DNA from: Lentimicrobiaceae bacterium
Lineage (GTDB): Bacteria > Bacteroidota > Bacteroidia > Bacteroidales > F082
Length of the DNA: 64,000 nucleotides
Direction of reading: 5' to 3'
Assembly: GCA_015061315.1 (NCBI GenBank)
Contig: SUWV01000004.1
Coordinates: forward strand, 1-64,000
How positions within the stretch are numbered: the stretch's first letter is position 1; the number at the start of each line of letters is the position of its first letter. Shown piece after piece: positions 9,366-19,120 of the stretch. The notes under the pieces are model-generated. The model ran no database searches. It saw only the letters and a list, made by a program, of their open reading frames with translations, and was not told where the DNA came from. The translations under genes were made by a program, and so were the position numbers.

Positions 9366-11276
9366 TTATAGTTTACCTTTGATTAAAGTGCCATGATCAT
9401 ACAATACATCCAATAGGGCTATATTGGAATCTGCCCCATATTTTTCACAATAAGACTCGTACGCATTGTATATGGAGTCGAATGATACTTCTGGTGTTAT
9501 CTCCGTATGTACTCCGGCATCAATAACCTTGTATACCAAACATTTTGTATAATATGAGACTCTACTTGCACCGTTATACTCTATAATATTCAGTTTATTA
9601 CTTCTAATATCAATACAAACAGTTATAGCCCTACCATCATTGGCTTTTAATTCTATACCTAATTGACGATTAACTCCAATCGTCTTTTTATCAGTTGCTA
9701 TTTGGCTTAATTTTGATAGGATTCTCATTATTGATAATATCTCATTGCCATAAATTGGAGAAGACACATCATAATGAGACGCCAGGTTAAGGACATTGTC
9801 TTTATATATTTTAAGGTCTTTAAATTCATTAAAATCAATTGATTCATTTATGCAATAATCATTTAATCTGACAATTCTATCATTTAACGATGTATCAATA
9901 GTCTTTCCAGTAGTACCATCTATGCTTTTTAATAAAGCACTAGGATACAAACGTTCAAAAATATCTTCACACCATTTTCTCAACCTCTGTCCACAAGCAG
10001 GGTAATCATGCATTATATAATATTCTCTCGCACTTAACAGCGCATCCTTTTCTTCTATAAAAATAGGATAAGGATTACATAAATTGAAATCAATAGAATT
10101 ATCCCTATCATGCATATATACTCCACCGCAAAGCCAATCTTCTTGTAGTTTATCCGCGTTAATCCGTTTTTTGAATGAAGTAAATAAAAGTCTATCATGG
10201 GTGAAGATATATAGTTTATATTTCGGTAAAACTTCCTTAAAAATGTAATCTATTACCTTCATTCGATTACTCATATCAAGGCTAATAAGCATATCGTCAA
10301 GAGCTAGAAAACGACCATCTGCAGGCTTGTCTAGATTCAGCAGTGCAAAACGAACAGATAATGCTATTGCCGTTAATTTTGCTTCGTTAAAATATATATG
10401 CGGCTTAACAATCTTTCGTAGATTACCATCAGACATCTTCTCAGAAATCTCTAAGCCAATAAATGGTTCATTTAGTTTCTTGTAATAAGACTTACGTTCT
10501 TTTATTTCCCCATTCTCTTTAACTAATTCTATAATATTGTCATACTTTAACCAATACTCATTAGTGTCATCATCGGGTTTATCAAAATTCGAATCGTATC
10601 GCAATCTTATAACCAACTCATTATCATCTTCATCCTTAAAAGACTCATTATATCGATCGGAGGCATAAATGTTAATGTCTTCAACGACCTTCTTGACTGC
10701 TTTGTTAAAATATTCAATATTAGAAATATAATCAGGGTGTATATGTCGTCCCTTCTTGATAATTGATGCTGTTATTTCATCATACATTTCGCCAATATGA
10801 AGTCCAGTATGGTCATCTTTACAAAATGGCAAAATATCTTTTATAAATACAGGAAATAGGTTTATTCTCTGAGAATTTCTAAAATTGAAAAAATGAAATA
10901 AGAATTGATGATTTACAAAACAACCATTAATATGTCCAGGTAGCGGACGCAAGCCATTCAGAAACTGCATCTTATACCCATTTTTATCCACAATATATAT
11001 AAACGGATGTCTCCCGTCAAAATCTATCCATATTTTGGAATCAACATCAAAATTATTTAAGTTCTTTAGATGCTGCTCACTGGCAGGGTCAAAGTATTTT
11101 TTACCTGCATCTGACTTTAAGGGTGCTTGAAACATACAATGTAAAGCATAGTAGATGGAAGATTTTCCGCTACCATTCTCGCCATACATTAAAAGATTCT
11201 TTCCTTCTATGACTAATTCAAAATCATTTGGAAAAGCCTTAAAACCACATATATGTATTCTATTTATTGCTGGCAT
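9366..11276 (-). CDS. SMC/RecF-like AAA ATPase of the defence operon
   Basis: An ABC-type ATPase of about 636 residues. Walker A is GENGSGKSS near residue 32, a FNEAKLTAIALS helix sits in the signature position, and Walker B is FLALDDMLISLD followed by FTHDRLLF. Unlike DUF3732 there is little coiled coil. The C-terminal 250 residues form a separate alpha/beta part of unknown role. The track starts at TTG 11288; I prefer the ATG at 11276, which sits 1 nt after the methylase stop and has an AAGGA ribosome site. Tight coupling to the methylase and helicase suggests a DNA-status sensing or loading ATPase of that restriction module. A narrower name is not justified. Confidence 0.82.
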   Translation of the reverse strand: MPAINRIHICGFKAFPNDFELVIEGKNLLMYGENGSGKSSIYYALHCMFQAPLKSDAGKKYFDPASEQHLKNLNNFDVDSKIWIDFDGRHPFIYIVDKNGYKMQFLNGLRPLPGHINGCFVNHQFLFHFFNFRNSQRINLFPVFIKDILPFCKDDHTGLHIGEMYDEITASIIKKGRHIHPDYISNIEYFNKAVKKVVEDINIYASDRYNESFKDEDDNELVIRLRYDSNFDKPDDDTNEYWLKYDNIIELVKENGEIKERKSYYKKLNEPFIGLEISEKMSDGNLRKIVKPHIYFNEAKLTAIALSVRFALLNLDKPADGRFLALDDMLISLDMSNRMKVIDYIFKEVLPKYKLYIFTHDRLLFTSFKKRINADKLQEDWLCGGVYMHDRDNSIDFNLCNPYPIFIEEKDALLSAREYYIMHDYPACGQRLRKWCEDIFERLYPSALLKSIDGTTGKTIDTSLNDRIVRLNDYCINESIDFNEFKDLKIYKDNVLNLASHYDVSSPIYGNEILSIMRILSKLSQIATDKKTIGVNRQLGIELKANDGRAITVCIDIRSNKLNIIEYNGASRVSYYTKCLVYKVIDAGVHTEITPEVSFDSIYNAYESYCEKYGADSNIALLDVLYDHGTLIKGKL

Positions 11277-11277
11277 A

Positions 11278-14200
11278 TTATCCTTCAATTATAAGTTTGA
11301 GTATTTCAGGGCTTCTTAATGTAAATAAATCTAATCTGTTTCGTATAGAATTATCAGTTTTCTTGATATTCATAAATACATCAAGTATCATATCTGCTTT
11401 TTCTTTATCTGAGGATAGTTGTGTGATTGGCTTTATGAGTTCCAACGATGAATCAATTATATTGATTTCTTGCTCTTTCATATGCTCTTCAAAGTATAAT
11501 TCATATACGCATCCATCAATTATTTTCTCAAAGAACGATGCTATTGTTTCATTAGAGACTAATTCTGATAAGTTTTCTTTTGTAGAACTAGCTATCATTA
11601 CATAATCAACAATTGTTGCAATCAATTCTTGTACATTGATTGCTGGTGTAACAATAGGAATTTGTTGCAAAGGTTCTTTGTCTATTTGAAAATTTGCCCC
11701 CTGCATTTTCCCTCTATGTTTTAGCCAATACTTTATTAGTGTTGAGTTCAACAATCCAGTTAGATATTTCTGGTTTACTCTATTCGTTTTAATAATTAAA
11801 TAAGCTCTAGAAACAAAACTATCAAAATTCACATAAGAGAACGCTGGACTATTTACACACTTTCTTAATGCTAAGATTTTTTCTCCTTCAAAACTTTCTT
11901 TTTTTCTAGCACGATGTAACCCATAAGGTTTATTTACTGATGTAATAACTTTAAAAAATTGATCTAAATGCTTTTGTATATTTGGATAAAGTGAAATACT
12001 ATCATTTGTAGAAGAATCTGTATATATTATCCATTCAGAATTCTTTTTGCATACTGAATATCTGTTTATCTGTTTTGACGTATAATATGGCTTCACAAGA
12101 GCCTTTTCATTTCCATTAAGATTTAGGCTATCATATTCTTGTTGACTTAATACAAAAATACCATCTCCAATTTGTTTCTTATTGTTTAAAAGCTGTTGAG
12201 ACTTTTTATTTACATAATCTTGCAAAACATCAATACCAGAAGATATCTCCTTAAGTCCATCTTGATCGTTTAAGAGAATATGTTTTGCATTACTTATTAA
12301 TTGCAATATTTGGTCATTCTCTGTAGATGCGAATGTCAATAGCTGATTTGAGAAATGCTCTCTATTAAATAATGGCATAAAGTACACATTGCTATCATCA
12401 TGGATTTTCTCTAATAAATTAATAGCAACCTGTTTATTAGCATGTTTTTGTTGTACTTTTCGATAATCAAAAAAATAATTATCAGCAACGCTATCTTTCT
12501 GAAATAGCATAATCATTGTTTGTATACTTGCACTGTCAAAGACCATAGCATCAAAGAAATCTATTAGTTGTATGATTTTGACATCTGAAACAATCTTGTT
12601 GCGTAAGATACTTGCTCCGTCATTGGTAACCCAATTATTTGTGGCAATATAACATAAACACGCATTAGACTTTAATAAGTCTATTCCTTTACAAGCGAAA
12701 ATATACCAAAGATCCATTTTCCCTTGGTAATATTCAGTGTTTCTTAACCCATCAAATGCGTTTTTATCAGTTGCTTCTTTAATATATGGCGGATTTCCTA
12801 TTATTATATCAAACCCAATAAATTTTCCATTTTCATCAAGCAATTGTGGGAATTCAAATCTCCATTCAAAGGCATCTTCGTAGACCTTGTTATTTAAAAC
12901 ATCTTCTCTTTCAGACTCTAACTTCTCAAGTTTAGCCTTCAGTTTCTTCAATTCGCTTTTTTGTGTTTTGGTTAGTTCTTCACCAAAAAGATTTGGTTGT
13001 TCTAAATCGTAAATATCCTTCTTAACACTAACTATCTTATTGATTTCCTTCTTGCTTAATTCTGTCTTAAATGTTTTCTTTATCTCTTCAATTGTCTTTC
13101 TAAACAAATCTTTCTTCGCATGATTGGAAGTGTTTGTGTAATCATTTACGAGTTGTTTGTATTTTGCTAAAGACAACTTATCATCATCGTTCTTATCCTT
13201 GTTGTATTCTATAAACACATTATCCAAAGGCGTATCTAATGCATATCTATTCAATAACGAATTTCCACAAGTGATTTTATAATCCAAGTTAGGCAATGGC
13301 TGTGGTTCATCTGCATCTACTACCAATGCTAACCAGAAACGCAGACGTGCTATGTCAACAGCTCCTTGTTCAATGTCAACGCCAAAGATATTGTTCTGTA
13401 TTATATTTCGTTTTGTCTTTGTAGAATCAAAACTTTTGTTTGGTTCGGCATGTGACTGCAGATGATGAAGCGCATAATATAAAACATACAAAATTCCCAT
13501 TGGGAAAGCTCCAGAGCCAATCGCTGGGTCGCATACCTTAACGTTCTTTAACAATTCAATAAAACGCGTGGCGGTTTCCTTATTCTGCAACACAGGTTCA
13601 ACAACACTTTCGTTAATAAGTCGCTCTATTGCAAGAGAATATTTTTCGTCGGCTTCGTGTGCCTTCAAATATTGTATAACGCTCTGACGGCACATATACT
13701 GCACAATTTCCTTAGGCGTATAGAAAGCTCCTTTGTCTTTGTTGTCTTCCAAAAGATTCTCAAAGATATGTCCAAGCATTTCAGGGTCAACGCCGACTTC
13801 GGCATCGTCGGGGTCGTTTTCGTCTATGGTGAAATTATATCCGTTAAAGAACTCCATCAAATCTTCAAAATAGGAATATGGGAAGTCTATATCCAAAGCA
13901 TCGGTTTTGTCCTTATCAAACAATCCGCCGTTGAGATATGGTATTTTTATATTATCGCCGAGTCTGCAATCTGCAATATCTCCTACCCTTTCCTTATTCA
14001 GAGTCTCGAAGAACAAAGGTTCCAAAACATCACTCAGAATCCTATCGTTGCCTTTGTATCTTTCAATCAGGTTTGCCAGATAATTCTTGTCACCACCTTC
14101 CCAATTCTCGTTAGTCGCAGAAACGCCCATCCAACCTTTCTTCTGAAGGAATTGTAAAAACACCAAGCGACCGAGCATTTTCTTAACATAATCGCGATGC

Positions 14201-14808
14201 TGTTTTTTATCTTCAAGAAGTTTGAGGAATTTAGCATATTGCGCTTTGTATCCATTGAAAAACTCTTTGTTGAGTCGTTCAACAGAGAATGCATCGGTAA
14301 CATCTGTTAAATAAATGGAGCCATAGGTCCTCTTATCAGCCAATTCTTTAAGTCGGCTTGCTGCTGTGGTACAAGGCTCGTTCTTGCCTAACAAGAATGT
14401 ATATCGTTTAGGAGCTGTTTCCTTCTTTACTAATTCTCCGCTTTCATTGAAATATGTCTGTTTGGCAATGAATGTCAAGCGATAGTCATTTAGGTTTTGC
14501 GAATAATAGAAAACCAAAGCTCCATGAATCAAGCCTTGATCTACATATTTTGCAGCAATATCGCGCAAACTTTTACGGTTGCGGGATATTTGCACATTGT
14601 CGGCTACCTCAAAGCGGAATATAGCCAATGAACGTCCGTCATCTAAACGGATGTTTCCTACATGACCACCATCTTTCACATGTGAATCTGTAATTTTAGC
14701 AACACTTGTAAAGATTTCGACTTTGGGGAAGATCTTTTCCAACAAATCTTTCCAGATATCAAAATCAAATTGTGCAGATAGTATATTTTTCAAATATGCT
14801 TGATTCAT
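11278..14808 (-). CDS. Eco57I-type adenine-specific DNA methyltransferase
   Basis: The 1176-residue protein has the N6-adenine methylase core of Type IIG/Eco57I and PglX-like enzymes. The SAM motif DPAIGSGAFP lies near residue 427 and the catalytic NPPYIKE near 671. A KDKGAFYTPKEIVQYM lead-in precedes motif I and a target-recognition-like C-terminal half follows (about 750-1100). The N-terminal 150 residues include IFRFEVADNVQISRNR, which sits where related proteins have a PD-(D/E)XK nuclease. No clear ExK remains, so it may modify only, with cleavage supplied by the PLD helicase or the Cap4-like protein. It lies 12 nt after the helicase gene in the same operon. Confidence 0.9.
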   Translation of the reverse strand: MNQAYLKNILSAQFDFDIWKDLLEKIFPKVEIFTSVAKITDSHVKDGGHVGNIRLDDGRSLAIFRFEVADNVQISRNRKSLRDIAAKYVDQGLIHGALVFYYSQNLNDYRLTFIAKQTYFNESGELVKKETAPKRYTFLLGKNEPCTTAASRLKELADKRTYGSIYLTDVTDAFSVERLNKEFFNGYKAQYAKFLKLLEDKKQHRDYVKKMLGRLVFLQFLQKKGWMGVSATNENWEGGDKNYLANLIERYKGNDRILSDVLEPLFFETLNKERVGDIADCRLGDNIKIPYLNGGLFDKDKTDALDIDFPYSYFEDLMEFFNGYNFTIDENDPDDAEVGVDPEMLGHIFENLLEDNKDKGAFYTPKEIVQYMCRQSVIQYLKAHEADEKYSLAIERLINESVVEPVLQNKETATRFIELLKNVKVCDPAIGSGAFPMGILYVLYYALHHLQSHAEPNKSFDSTKTKRNIIQNNIFGVDIEQGAVDIARLRFWLALVVDADEPQPLPNLDYKITCGNSLLNRYALDTPLDNVFIEYNKDKNDDDKLSLAKYKQLVNDYTNTSNHAKKDLFRKTIEEIKKTFKTELSKKEINKIVSVKKDIYDLEQPNLFGEELTKTQKSELKKLKAKLEKLESEREDVLNNKVYEDAFEWRFEFPQLLDENGKFIGFDIIIGNPPYIKEATDKNAFDGLRNTEYYQGKMDLWYIFACKGIDLLKSNACLCYIATNNWVTNDGASILRNKIVSDVKIIQLIDFFDAMVFDSASIQTMIMLFQKDSVADNYFFDYRKVQQKHANKQVAINLLEKIHDDSNVYFMPLFNREHFSNQLLTFASTENDQILQLISNAKHILLNDQDGLKEISSGIDVLQDYVNKKSQQLLNNKKQIGDGIFVLSQQEYDSLNLNGNEKALVKPYYTSKQINRYSVCKKNSEWIIYTDSSTNDSISLYPNIQKHLDQFFKVITSVNKPYGLHRARKKESFEGEKILALRKCVNSPAFSYVNFDSFVSRAYLIIKTNRVNQKYLTGLLNSTLIKYWLKHRGKMQGANFQIDKEPLQQIPIVTPAINVQELIATIVDYVMIASSTKENLSELVSNETIASFFEKIIDGCVYELYFEEHMKEQEINIIDSSLELIKPITQLSSDKEKADMILDVFMNIKKTDNSIRNRLDLFTLRSPEILKLIIEG

Positions 14809-14820
14809 AATAATATTGTG

Positions 14821-17800
14821 TTAGATGTTAAAACTCTCTGAAATAATAATCTCAGGTATAAAATCTTTAGTCGTTTTGAGGACTTCCATCTGTTTGCCAA
14901 CACATTCACTTTGGACGTGTTCCAATGGATATCCTGATATAATCTTTATCAATTGCTCAAGTAAAACCACCGGCTTGACAGGTGTTTTCTTTGTTGCTGT
15001 TTTCAGTTTATTTATATCACGCTGCAACTGCTGGAACTTACCTGTTGTTATCGCTCGTTTCGCTTTATTTATCAATTCAAGTTCTTGTTCTGTGATGTTG
15101 GGAATACTGACAAAGCCATCGAGATATGCAATTGCCTTTTTCTCATTAGGACCTTGTGTAGGATTAACTTTCTGCTTTGCAGACTTGTTTTCCTCTTCTT
15201 GCATAGCGAAAGCATCGAGTGCAATTTTCACCTGTTCGTGGTGATTCCCATGTAATGGTATAGATTTCTCGTCAATACGGGCTTCAAACTCCTTGACAGC
15301 TTCCAGGAAAGTTAGCTCCTCAATAGTTCCGTCTTCTCTGACGAAGGTAAAGGCATCACGACGTTTGTTGCGTATAAACACTATAGTACTTCCTGGAATA
15401 AACTTGCTCTTGCGTCCAGTACGAGCCCGCAACGGCATTTTGCTGATACGTTTTATCAAATCAGGGTCATCCTGTTTAAGTTGTCTGAGCCACATCAGAT
15501 AGCGTAATTTCTCATCACGTTCCTCATCAACATCCTTATCAAAAAGACCAAAACTTTCAGGATTCTCGTCAGTGGAATATATCTGACTATCTTCGCCGAG
15601 CGCAGCATGGAATGCGAAGAGTTTCATTTTAGCTTTTTTCTCCAACTCAATATCATTATTCACTTTCGATGTCGGGAAGAAGTTAAATATATGTATTTCT
15701 TTTGCTGTGCTACCGATACGGTTCACACGACCGATACGCTGCATGAGTCTTGTCGAGTTCCAAGGAGTATCGTAGTTTACGATAACATTGGCACGATGGA
15801 GGTTTACTCCTTCGGCAAGTACCTCGGTAGAAATCACAATATCGTAGTCGTTTTTCTTTTCGCCTTTATAGTTTGCGTCAAAGTTCTCTTTCAGCAGAGA
15901 CATCTGCGAATCTCTATTATCGCTCTGCACAGTCATAATCTTGCCAAATCCATGACTTTTTAGAGAGTCATATAGATATTTGGTGGTTTCTTTTGATTCT
16001 GAGAATATGACTAACTTACCTTCGTGATTAATAGACTTGTCAAATAAAGTTTCTTCAAGATATTTGATAAACTCATTTAATTTAGGATCGACATCTACGG
16101 ATTCCCACTTAGAAACAAGTTCTTTGAGGATAGCATCGTCTTTCTCTACTCCTTCCTTAAAACCATATTCAAAATCATCGGGTGTACAAACCTCAATAGT
16201 CGGGTCGGTGTATTTTGCTTCTTCGATAAGTTTAATCAATTCATCTTCTTTACCTTCGCTAAGTAGCTCATTGACTTTCAGATTGGGAGCAATGTATATA
16301 GTACCATTGCTGAACATATCGAGCATAACCTTATTAGCCTCATAATATCGCCTCAGTGATTGTTTGAATGCATAGAAACTACTGTCTATTCGCTTGACAA
16401 GCAATGTCTTCATAATACCTGCCAACTGAATAGAAATCATATCAGCCTTCTTATACTTGCTTTTTTTATTTGCTTTAAGATATTTTATAGCTTGATATCT
16501 GTTGTATGAGAGCCCATCTTTCTTGTCGCTAAGACATCTGATGGTCTTATCATATAAATCTTCTAATTCAGAATCAAGTTGATAATAAATCTTACAAGGT
16601 GATTTTACATCTGGAAACTGTATATTTTGATTTTCCAAATCTTCGCGATAAGCGTCATTTTCTTTCAAGTCTTTGCGAGTACGACGTACTGTCAATGGTT
16701 CCACAACCTTGACGCGTATTTTTTCGTAGATAGCTTTAACTTCATCCGCTATGAGAACTATGTTTTTCTCCTTTTTTAATTTGTTATACTTGTCGATATG
16801 CTCACGGAAGAAACGCTGCAAATTACCTTCTTCCAAAGTACTGTCTTTAGAATCTTGAAATAGATAAACCAAATTTGCAATATCTTCAGGTTTGTTATTC
16901 AATGGTGTTGCTGATACGAGTATAAGCTTCTTATCGTGCAGACTGCCATCATAGCGTTTGGTCTTAGTCTTACACAATTTTTGTAATTCGTTATACATCG
17001 ATGCTGTATCGCTTCTGAATTTATGAGCCTCATCAACAATAATCAAATCATAAAGTTCCGGATTCTTTATCTTATGAAGACTTCCGTTAGTAATAACTTT
17101 AAAGTTGTCCAACTTAAACTCAGAAAGAGTCTCGTCCCAATTGTCTTTCATTGCAGGAGGCACAATCACCAATGTATGAGAGCGATGTGTTGGGAATCCG
17201 TTAGAGAAGAAGAATTTCTTTGCTATAAGAGCAGACACAACGGTTTTGCCTAATCCGACGACATCAGACAAGAAAAATCCGTTATGTTTCATCATTTTGG
17301 CATATCCATCATTAACTGCATCTATTTGATACGACAACTTTTTATAGCCTGGAGGTAAATCGGAGACAGAATTTGGGTCAAAATCAATGCTCTTTCCGAA
17401 GTATTCTAACAAGAACTTCAGATATACTTCATACGGAGTAAAGTTCGGATTAAGATACGAATCACTCTTTATCTTTTCTATGTGCGTTATGTCTATCTCC
17501 ACAGATTCTTCCCATAATCTTTCAAATGTTTCGGTAGCGAACTGTATATCGTCATCATATCTCAATTCTACATTGAACTCGAAGTTCTTTTCGAGTCCAG
17601 CTTCAGTTAAATTGCTAGAACCAGTGATAACAGAACCATAACCATGAGGATGATAAACTTCCTCACGGAATATATAAATCTTAGCATGAATGTTTTGTTT
17701 AGGATGGATGCGCATAGTTATTCTACCAGTTACAATATCTTCTATGAACTGATACATACCATCCTCAACTTCTTTGTCATATTTCGCTTCCTGTATGTTG

Positions 17801-18081
17801 CGCTTGATATCATTAAAGAACTCTTCCTGAGACTGCTCTGCATTAGGATTGAAAAGTAGCCCCTGCTGATTTGCTTGATAAGTGAGTTTATCTACATTGA
17901 TACCAACCAAAATGCGAATCATGGGAGTCTGTTGTATAAACTTCCTGATACGGAAATAGCCTGACGCTCGGAAATAACCTACAAGCGCATCAAAGAAATG
18001 CACTTTCTTATATTTAAAAACTCCTTCTATTTTTTCAAGAAGAGTATTTTCTTTTTCATTTGTGAAAAAGTTTGTTCCCAT
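14821..18081 (-). CDS. PLD-nuclease/SNF2-type helicase fusion
   Basis: First gene of the seven-gene operon, 1086 residues. The N-terminal 200 residues carry a phospholipase-D/HKD nuclease-like domain with HAKIYIF near 134 and a downstream GSSNLTEAG. A full SF2 helicase follows: Walker A VVGLGKTVV near 273, DEAH box LIIVDEAHKF near 350, SATPLNN, and motif VI QRIGRVNRIGS near 785. Such PLD-helicases are common with Type IIG-like methylases in phage-defence loci and would translocate on and cut DNA lacking the modification. Only one HKD half-site is visible, so activity would need a dimer. A weak promoter and a 14-bp palindrome lie just upstream. Confidence 0.88.
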   Translation of the reverse strand: MGTNFFTNEKENTLLEKIEGVFKYKKVHFFDALVGYFRASGYFRIRKFIQQTPMIRILVGINVDKLTYQANQQGLLFNPNAEQSQEEFFNDIKRNIQEAKYDKEVEDGMYQFIEDIVTGRITMRIHPKQNIHAKIYIFREEVYHPHGYGSVITGSSNLTEAGLEKNFEFNVELRYDDDIQFATETFERLWEESVEIDITHIEKIKSDSYLNPNFTPYEVYLKFLLEYFGKSIDFDPNSVSDLPPGYKKLSYQIDAVNDGYAKMMKHNGFFLSDVVGLGKTVVSALIAKKFFFSNGFPTHRSHTLVIVPPAMKDNWDETLSEFKLDNFKVITNGSLHKIKNPELYDLIIVDEAHKFRSDTASMYNELQKLCKTKTKRYDGSLHDKKLILVSATPLNNKPEDIANLVYLFQDSKDSTLEEGNLQRFFREHIDKYNKLKKEKNIVLIADEVKAIYEKIRVKVVEPLTVRRTRKDLKENDAYREDLENQNIQFPDVKSPCKIYYQLDSELEDLYDKTIRCLSDKKDGLSYNRYQAIKYLKANKKSKYKKADMISIQLAGIMKTLLVKRIDSSFYAFKQSLRRYYEANKVMLDMFSNGTIYIAPNLKVNELLSEGKEDELIKLIEEAKYTDPTIEVCTPDDFEYGFKEGVEKDDAILKELVSKWESVDVDPKLNEFIKYLEETLFDKSINHEGKLVIFSESKETTKYLYDSLKSHGFGKIMTVQSDNRDSQMSLLKENFDANYKGEKKNDYDIVISTEVLAEGVNLHRANVIVNYDTPWNSTRLMQRIGRVNRIGSTAKEIHIFNFFPTSKVNNDIELEKKAKMKLFAFHAALGEDSQIYSTDENPESFGLFDKDVDEERDEKLRYLMWLRQLKQDDPDLIKRISKMPLRARTGRKSKFIPGSTIVFIRNKRRDAFTFVREDGTIEELTFLEAVKEFEARIDEKSIPLHGNHHEQVKIALDAFAMQEEENKSAKQKVNPTQGPNEKKAIAYLDGFVSIPNITEQELELINKAKRAITTGKFQQLQRDINKLKTATKKTPVKPVVLLEQLIKIISGYPLEHVQSECVGKQMEVLKTTKDFIPEIIISESFNI

Positions 18082-18090
18082 ATTCCTTTA

Positions 18091-18104
18091 TTTAAGCGCT
18101 TAAA
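18091..18104. promoter_or_regulatory. Perfect 14-bp palindrome before the defence operon
   Basis: TTTAAGCGCTTAAA is a perfect palindrome 10 nt upstream of the helicase ATG, and sits where the transcription start would fall for the box at 18111-18118. It could be an operator. No cognate regulator gene lies beside it. Confidence 0.35.
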
Positions 18105-18110
18105 CAGTTG

Positions 18111-18138
18111 TAAAAGTAATATTAATATTCTTCCACAA
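18111..18138 (-). promoter_or_regulatory. Probable promoter of the seven-gene defence operon
   Basis: On the minus strand TTG, 17 nt, then TACTTTTA resembles the Bacteroidota -33/-7 pair, but with short spacing and A instead of the final G. It is the best candidate before the helicase gene. Confidence 0.4.
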
Positions 18139-18179
18139 ATTTATGAATAATTATCTGATTCCTTAAATTTATTCAGAAA

Positions 18180-18477
18180 AAAATAATGGATTTTTATCAA
18201 CAATCCTTTTTTTAAAGTTTAGAGTTCATAGTTTAGAGCAATTTTAGAGTTGAGAGTTTTATAGTTGAATGATGTCTAAAGTCTAAAGATGAAAGTCTAA
18301 AGGATTGTATAAATGCTTACAGCTCACGTCTCATAGCTCACAGCAAAACCTTAAACTTTAGGCCTTAAACTTTAAACCAAAACACTATTGTCTTAAAATC
18401 CTTTAACATCTCTCCCACTCTTTCATTAACATCTACGTTAAAAATTGTTAAAATCGAAATATTTCCTTTACAAATGC
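18180..18477. repeat. Word-repeat tract and conserved upstream module of YhcG-type genes
   Basis: Positions 18215-18382 are near-tandem words (TTTAGAG, GTCTAAAG, AGCTCACAG, CCTTAAACTTTA). From about 18395 comes a sequence with CTTTAACATCTCTCCCACTC, TTTCATTAACAT and CGTTAAAAATTGTTAAAATC. It recurs before the YhcG gene at 45838 and again at 48061. No gene is present. Confidence 0.6.
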
Positions 18478-18508
18478 TTGACAAATGTAAGGTGATGGTT
18501 TAATTTTG
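18478..18508 (+). promoter_or_regulatory. Promoter of the YhcG remnant
   Basis: TTG, 20 nt, then TAATTTTG: a good Bacteroidota promoter. The track start (TTG at 18506) lies inside the -7 box, so the ATG at 18539 is the better start. The same layout is found at 45774-45805. Confidence 0.65.
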
Positions 18509-18538
18509 CAAGGAGAATTAACCAAAGTTTATGATGTT

Positions 18539-18886
18539 ATGACTGCACTTATTAAAATTGATGGCGAGTATGCCAACTGGATTAAGGATTTTTTCAAAAA
18601 CTTAAGTCGTGATTTACAGAATGCGCTACCTGGAGCCAGAGGGTTCTCTGAAAAGAATTTATATTACATGAAACTAATGTATCTTCTTTATAGAGAATGC
18701 TTTGAAAAGTTCCCACAAGATGTGGGAAAAATCGGCAATCATAATTTATTTAACCCTGATGATTTATTCTCTATATCATGGAGTCACCATCGTTACATTA
18801 TCGACAAATGTAAAAAAGATACTGACAAGGCTCTTTTCTATGTGAGAAAAACTCTTGAAAACAATTGGTCTCGTAATATATATTGA
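18539..18886 (+). pseudogene. Decayed YhcG/DUF1016 nuclease remnant
   Basis: The translation (TALIKIDGEYANWIKD, LSRDLQNALPGARGFSEKN, SWSHHRYIIDKCKKDTDKAL) is very close to the gene at 47008. Compared with it, about 43 codons are missing between IKD and FF. The frame ends at SRNIY just after KTLENNW, so the whole C-terminal PD-(D/E)XK nuclease domain is lost. The promoter is intact. It is a third, most degraded copy of the YhcG family in this window. It probably has no nuclease activity, though a short N-terminal domain could still be made. Confidence 0.8.
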
Positions 18887-19120
18887 TGGTTTCTTTTTTT
18901 CTGTATCTCTTTAAAAACTCTAACGACTTATTGAGAATTGCAATTATCCTTTAATCAGACGAATTTAAAATTACAACGATTTGTTGGAATGGTCTAAACA
19001 AATCTGCTTTAATCAACTGTTCTAAATCTAACATTAAAATTTTTCTTATTTAAATATTATCATCTTTCAAAAAATAATTGTACCTTTACAATCGTGATTA
19101 ACCAATTAATTTTTAATGTT
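18887..19120. other. AT-rich leader before the M48 peptidase gene
   Basis: No gene is seen. The sequence holds AT-rich words and, at about 19080-19089, a TACCTTTAC box that could serve as the -7 element for the peptidase gene. Confidence 0.4.

Noticed and set aside
9193-9396. Plus-strand small ORFs in the defence operon (also 8372, 8502, 7862, 13657, 15607)
   Set aside because: Each is antisense to a gene with strong motifs and has no promoter or ribosome site.
4948-18081. Known DISARM, BREX or Wadjet system
   Set aside because: The helicase and methylase recall DISARM and BREX, but DrmA/DrmB, BrxC/PglZ and JetABCD-type genes are not seen.
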